DNA of 8,839 nt from positions 1 to 8,839 of the forward strand of contig WQXD01000148.1 of assembly GCA_009785015.1 (NCBI GenBank), in the 5' to 3' direction. Shown in pieces: positions 5,801 to 8,839 of the stretch (its first letter is position 1; each line of letters starts with the position of its first letter). Origin of the DNA: Oscillospiraceae bacterium (GTDB lineage Bacteria > Bacillota_A > Clostridia > Oscillospirales > WRJC01). The notes below the pieces were generated by a model. That model was not told where the DNA came from. It did no database searches and was given only the letters and a program-made list of their open reading frames with translations. The position numbers and the translations under genes were made by a program.

Positions 5801-6725
5801 AGTGTCCTGCCGCAGGGCGTTTACATCGGCAATGGAAAATTTGGCCGAACAAAACAAATCCATATATATGGTCTGCACCGACTCGCGGGGCGGCGTGACC
5901 GCGGGGAGCTTCGCCGAAAAATACCCGGGCCGGTTTGTGGAAGCGGGCATCGCGGAACAAAACGCCGTCGGCATCGCCGCGGGGCTTGCCGCCGCCGGAA
6001 AAACGGCGTTTGTGGCCGGCCCGGCCTGCTTTTTGGCGGCGCGGAGCTATGAGCAGATAAAAATCGACGTCGCGTACAATAATTTCGACGTAAAGATAAT
6101 CGGCGTATCGGCCGGCGTGAGTTACGGCCCGTTGGGCGGCACGCATACCACCCTCCACGATTTTGCCGCCCTGCGGGCGCTGCCCAATCTGGAGATTTTC
6201 GCCCCCGGCGACGGCGTTTTGACGGCGGAAATCACAAAATATCTGGCGTCGAGCGGCAAGCCGGCATATATGCGCATGGGGCGCGGCGACGTGGAGAGCA
6301 TATATCCCGAGGGTGAGCGCTTTGAAATGCATAAGGCAAAATTGGTCGCCGAGGGCGGCGATGTAACCGTTATCGCCTGCGGCGAAATGGTGTTTTACGC
6401 GAAGCAAGCCGCGAAACTGCTGGCGGGGGAGGGCGTGTCCGTCCGGGTTTTGGATATGTTTTGCCTGAAACCCGCCGACACGGAGGCGATCTGCAAGGCG
6501 GCGCGCGAAACCAAAGCCATCGTCACAATCGAAGAGCACAGCATCCACGGCGGGCTCGGCGAATTGGTCTGCGGAATTACCTCCCGCTATTGCCCCGTGC
6601 CGGTCGGTATTATGGGCTTTTTGGACGAAGAATGCAAAGTGGGCGGCAATACGGAATTGTTTGAATACTATAATCTGACGCCGGAAGGCATAGCCGCCGA
6701 AGCAAAGGAGTTGATCAACTTATGA
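5793..6725 (+). CDS. Transketolase, C-terminal (pyrimidine-binding) subunit; possibly apulose-4-phosphate transketolase
   Basis: This encodes 310 residues from GTG 5793 and forms the second half of the split enzyme. It carries the pyrimidine-binding domain and the C-terminal transketolase domain. EAGIAEQNAVGIAAGLA contains the conserved Glu55 that activates the TPP aminopyrimidine ring, and GGTHTTLHDFAALRALPNL (about 115-133) is a standard family block followed by the APGD turn. The last third (from about 190: VTVIACGEMVFYAKQAAKLL, then IVTIEEHSIHGGLGELV) is the C-terminal domain. It starts inside the end of the N-subunit gene and ends in an ATGA overlap with the kinase gene, so the three genes are almost certainly translated together. 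Size and motifs are ordinary for the two-subunit class. Substrate assignment rests on neighbours only. Confidence 0.92.
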   Translation: MAKVSCRRAFTSAMENLAEQNKSIYMVCTDSRGGVTAGSFAEKYPGRFVEAGIAEQNAVGIAAGLAAAGKTAFVAGPACFLAARSYEQIKIDVAYNNFDVKIIGVSAGVSYGPLGGTHTTLHDFAALRALPNLEIFAPGDGVLTAEITKYLASSGKPAYMRMGRGDVESIYPEGERFEMHKAKLVAEGGDVTVIACGEMVFYAKQAAKLLAGEGVSVRVLDMFCLKPADTEAICKAARETKAIVTIEEHSIHGGLGELVCGITSRYCPVPVGIMGFLDEECKVGGNTELFEYYNLTPEGIAAEAKELINL

Positions 6726-8206
6726 AAGTGATTGTTTCCATCGACCAGAGCACCGCCGCCACGAAAGGCTTGGTGTGGTCGCTTGACGGGCGCCTCTTGG
6801 CCAGGGCGGATATTTCACACAGGCAGCTCACAAACTCTTTGGGCTGGGTGGAACACGACCCGATGGAAATTTTGGACAATTCCGTCAAGGCAATAGCCCA
6901 GGCGCTGGAACAAGCGCGGGTCGCTGCCCAAAGCGTCGCCGTCATCGGCATTTCCAATCAGCGCGAAACCGCCGTGTGCTGGGACCGGAATACAGGCATG
7001 CCGGTATACAACGCGATTGTCTGGCAGTGCGCGCGGGCGGCGGATATAACAAAGGCGGTTGAGGAAGCCGGGTGGAAAGATGAAGTGCGAAAACGCACCG
7101 GATTGCCGCTTTCCCCGTTTTTCAGCGCGGCAAAATACAAATGGATCATACAAAACGTGCCGGAGGCGGCCTGTGCCGGAATGCGCGGAAGCCTTTGCTG
7201 CGGAACGGTCGACAGCTGGTTGATTTTCAAGCTGACCGGCGCGTTTAAAACGGATTATTCCAATGCCGGCCGGACGCAATTGATGAATTTGAATAGTTGC
7301 GCGTGGGATACGAAGTTGACCGGAATTTTCGGATTGGACGCCGCATGTCTGCCGGAGATCTGCATGAGCGACAGCTTTTTCGGAGAGACGGATCTAAACG
7401 GCCTGCTGCCAAAGCCCGTGCCCGTGCACGGCGTTATGGGCGACAGCCACGCGGCGTTGTTCGCAAATGAGTGCCGGCAGCCGTTTACCGCCAAGGCGAC
7501 CTACGGCACGGGTTCTTCGGTGATGATGAACGCGGGCGCCGCCTGCCCGGTTCCCGGCGAAGGCGTGGCGGCCGGTCTGGCATGGGGTATGAACAATAAG
7601 AGGGAATATGTGCTGGAGGGCAATATCAATTATACCGGCGCGGTTATAAAATGGCTGGCGGAGGATATCGGGCTGCTGCCCGATCCCAAAAAAGCGGGCT
7701 CTATCGCCAAAACAGTCCCCGACAACGGAGGCGTCTATCTTGTGCCCGCCTTTTCCGGATTGGGCGCGCCGTACTTTATCAGCGAGGCGCGGGCGGCTTT
7801 CGTGGGCATGAACCGCGCCACAAAAAAAGCGCACCTGATCCGCGCCGCCGAGGAATGTATAGCCTATCAGGTCCGCGACGTAGTGGAGGCGATCAACCGC
7901 AGTATCAGCCGGCCGCTGTCCGTGCTGCGCGCAGACGGAGGCCCTACGCGCGACGATTTTCTGATGCAGTTTCAAGCCGATTTGCTGAATGTGCCCCTTG
8001 AGATAAGCCAAATGGAAGAACTGTCCGGGATGGGGGCCGCTTTCTGCGCCGCCATCGGCGCGGGGCTTGCCGCACCCGACGATATCTTTTCGTCCCAAGC
8101 GCGAAAAACGGTAAATCCCGCAATGGACCAATCCACGCGCTCGTCGCTGTATGCCGGCTGGAAACAAGCCGTCAGGTCGGTGAGTGCCGGCGCGATTTCA
8201 AATTGA
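6722..8206 (+). CDS. FGGY-family carbohydrate kinase, glycerol-kinase-like with altered substrate pocket (possible apulose kinase)
   Basis: This encodes 494 residues, full length for FGGY kinases. The N-terminal lobe starts IDQSTAATKG (7-16); SNQRETAVCWDRNTGMPVYN and AIVWQC follow closely as in glycerol kinase; the ATP site shows TYGTGSS (260-266), PAFSGLGAPY (342-351) and ADGGPTRDDFLMQFQ (404-418). The general base is D241 in MGDSHAAL. Compared with E. coli GlpK, R81, E82, W101 and D241 (R83, E84, W103, D245) are kept, but Tyr135 is Phe133, Gln246 is Ser242 and Phe270 is Ser266. These are glycerol-contacting positions, so glycerol is unlikely to be the real substrate. AAAGGAG at 6704-6710 and the four-base overlap with the transketolase stop couple it to the operon. 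A ketose such as apulose is favoured by context; xylulose or erythrulose are alternatives. Confidence 0.88.
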   Translation: MKVIVSIDQSTAATKGLVWSLDGRLLARADISHRQLTNSLGWVEHDPMEILDNSVKAIAQALEQARVAAQSVAVIGISNQRETAVCWDRNTGMPVYNAIVWQCARAADITKAVEEAGWKDEVRKRTGLPLSPFFSAAKYKWIIQNVPEAACAGMRGSLCCGTVDSWLIFKLTGAFKTDYSNAGRTQLMNLNSCAWDTKLTGIFGLDAACLPEICMSDSFFGETDLNGLLPKPVPVHGVMGDSHAALFANECRQPFTAKATYGTGSSVMMNAGAACPVPGEGVAAGLAWGMNNKREYVLEGNINYTGAVIKWLAEDIGLLPDPKKAGSIAKTVPDNGGVYLVPAFSGLGAPYFISEARAAFVGMNRATKKAHLIRAAEECIAYQVRDVVEAINRSISRPLSVLRADGGPTRDDFLMQFQADLLNVPLEISQMEELSGMGAAFCAAIGAGLAAPDDIFSSQARKTVNPAMDQSTRSSLYAGWKQAVRSVSAGAISN

Positions 8207-8256
8207 AAAAAAAATATAATAATTTTAAAATTTAAGGATTTAAGGAGAGATTTTTT

Positions 8257-8839
8257 ATGAACACGATTATAGCGGGCGAAATGGGAACTGTGGGGAAATT
8301 CGGCATTCTGGAAGTGGAAGCAAAGGGGTTTTCCGACAAAAACCCTTTTGTGGATTACGATATCACCGGTATATTTTCCGGTAAAGAAGAAAACGTCGCC
8401 GTAACCGGTTTTTACGACGGCGGCGGGGTGTACAAGGTGCGTTTCATGCCTTCGTTTGAGGGCGAATACCATTATGAGATCAAAGGCAGCTTCGCAAAGC
8501 AAGGCAAGAACGGCGGTTTTACGGTAACCCCGCCGAAAGAGGGGGATCACGGGCCGGTGCGAGCCGTGAATGGGTATCACTTCGCCTATGCGGACAAAAC
8601 GCCGTTTTATCTCATGGGCACGACGTGCTACGCCTGGACGCATCAGCCGCCGAGGCTTCAGGAGCAGACGCTTGAAGAGTTGAAAAAGGGTTATTTCAAC
8701 AAGATCCGTTTTTGCGTGTTCCCCAAGCATTATGTATATAACTTAAAAGAGCCGCAGACTTATCCCTATGAAGGAACTGCTATGGACAGTTCTAAACTCA
8801 CACCGGAAAATTTCAATGATTACAACGACAACCACGGGG
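8257..8839 (+). CDS. DUF5060 + DUF4038 (apiosidase-like) glycoside hydrolase, 3' truncated by window end
   Basis: The first 194 residues are visible; the gene continues past the window. Residues about 12-90 form an Ig-like DUF5060 domain (FVDYDITGIFSG, GFYDGGGVYKVRF, FEGEYHYEIKGSF). After a linker (TPPKEGDHGPVRAVNGYHF) the catalytic TIM barrel begins with TPFYLMGTTCYAWTHQP (115-131) and FNKIRFCVFPKHYVYN (147-162), typical of the DUF4038 apiosidase-like family to which GH140 endo-apiosidases are related. There is no signal peptide, so the enzyme should be cytoplasmic and act on imported oligosaccharides or glycosides. The start is supported by TAAGGAG nine bases ahead. It follows the kinase gene after 50 AT-rich bases with no terminator, so it probably belongs to the same operon. 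The exact substrate is inferred. Confidence 0.8.
   Translation, partial: MNTIIAGEMGTVGKFGILEVEAKGFSDKNPFVDYDITGIFSGKEENVAVTGFYDGGGVYKVRFMPSFEGEYHYEIKGSFAKQGKNGGFTVTPPKEGDHGPVRAVNGYHFAYADKTPFYLMGTTCYAWTHQPPRLQEQTLEELKKGYFNKIRFCVFPKHYVYNLKEPQTYPYEGTAMDSSKLTPENFNDYNDNHG

Noticed and set aside
5700..6548. 282-codon open frame on the minus strand
   Set aside because: It is antisense to the transketolase C subunit; the product shows no family motif and the opposite strand carries clear conserved blocks.
7394..8167. 257-codon open frame on the minus strand
   Set aside because: It is antisense to the FGGY kinase, whose ATP-site motifs run through the same bases.
8215..8220. TATAAT before the DUF5060 gene as an independent promoter
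   Set aside because: No -35 box is found at a workable distance; the AT-rich gap makes a chance match likely.
7972..8730. 252-codon open frame on the minus strand
   Set aside because: It spans the end of the kinase gene, the AT-rich gap and the start of the DUF5060 gene, with no ribosome site and no motif.

Overview
The window looks like a chromosomal piece from a Gram-positive-type bacterium, most likely an uncultured member of the Clostridia. I infer this from strong AGGAGG-type ribosome sites, textbook TTGACA/TATAAT promoters, an S24 repressor, a split (two-gene) transketolase and the carbohydrate genes. No marker gene fixes the taxon. Composition changes along the window: about the first 2 kb is AT-rich and looks acquired, while everything from about 2.2 kb on is clearly GC-richer and looks like a settled metabolic region.

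Layout. Positions 1-154 are A/G-rich with no gene and contain a nested inverted repeat; they may be a CRISPR leader. Positions 155-264 hold two diverged 37-base CRISPR-type repeats around one 36-base spacer. Next is a two-gene unit (390-905 and 892-1083) encoding a JAB/MPN-like protein with an HNHP motif, resembling the cargo domains at the C-terminus of phage MuF head proteins, plus a small charged partner. A Uma2-type PD-(D/E)xK nuclease-like gene (1292-1945) and an HTH plus S24 self-cleaving repressor (2070-2795, with a consensus promoter) complete the defence/mobile-like part.

From 2821 the content is carbohydrate metabolism. A minus-strand TIM-barrel hydrolase-like protein (2821-4815), with a cysteine cluster spaced like that of GH42 beta-galactosidases, is divergent from a plus-strand operon. 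That operon is transketolase N-terminal subunit, transketolase C-terminal subunit, an FGGY kinase built like glycerol kinase but with an altered substrate pocket, and a 3'-truncated DUF5060 + DUF4038 (apiosidase-like) hydrolase that runs off the window. The divergent intergenic region carries two near-perfect sigma-A promoters and an 18-bp perfect palindrome between them.

Working model (inference): the divergent locus is a regulated sugar-utilisation cluster whose hydrolases lack signal peptides and so act inside the cell. The released sugar would be phosphorylated by the FGGY kinase and cleaved by the split transketolase. This combination matches the known D-apiose route (apulose kinase plus two-subunit apulose-4-phosphate transketolase), and the apiosidase-like hydrolase at the end supports it. 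The apiose isomerase the route needs is not in the window. The transketolase N subunit has no ordinary start codon at its homology-predicted beginning, which is the main sequence anomaly.
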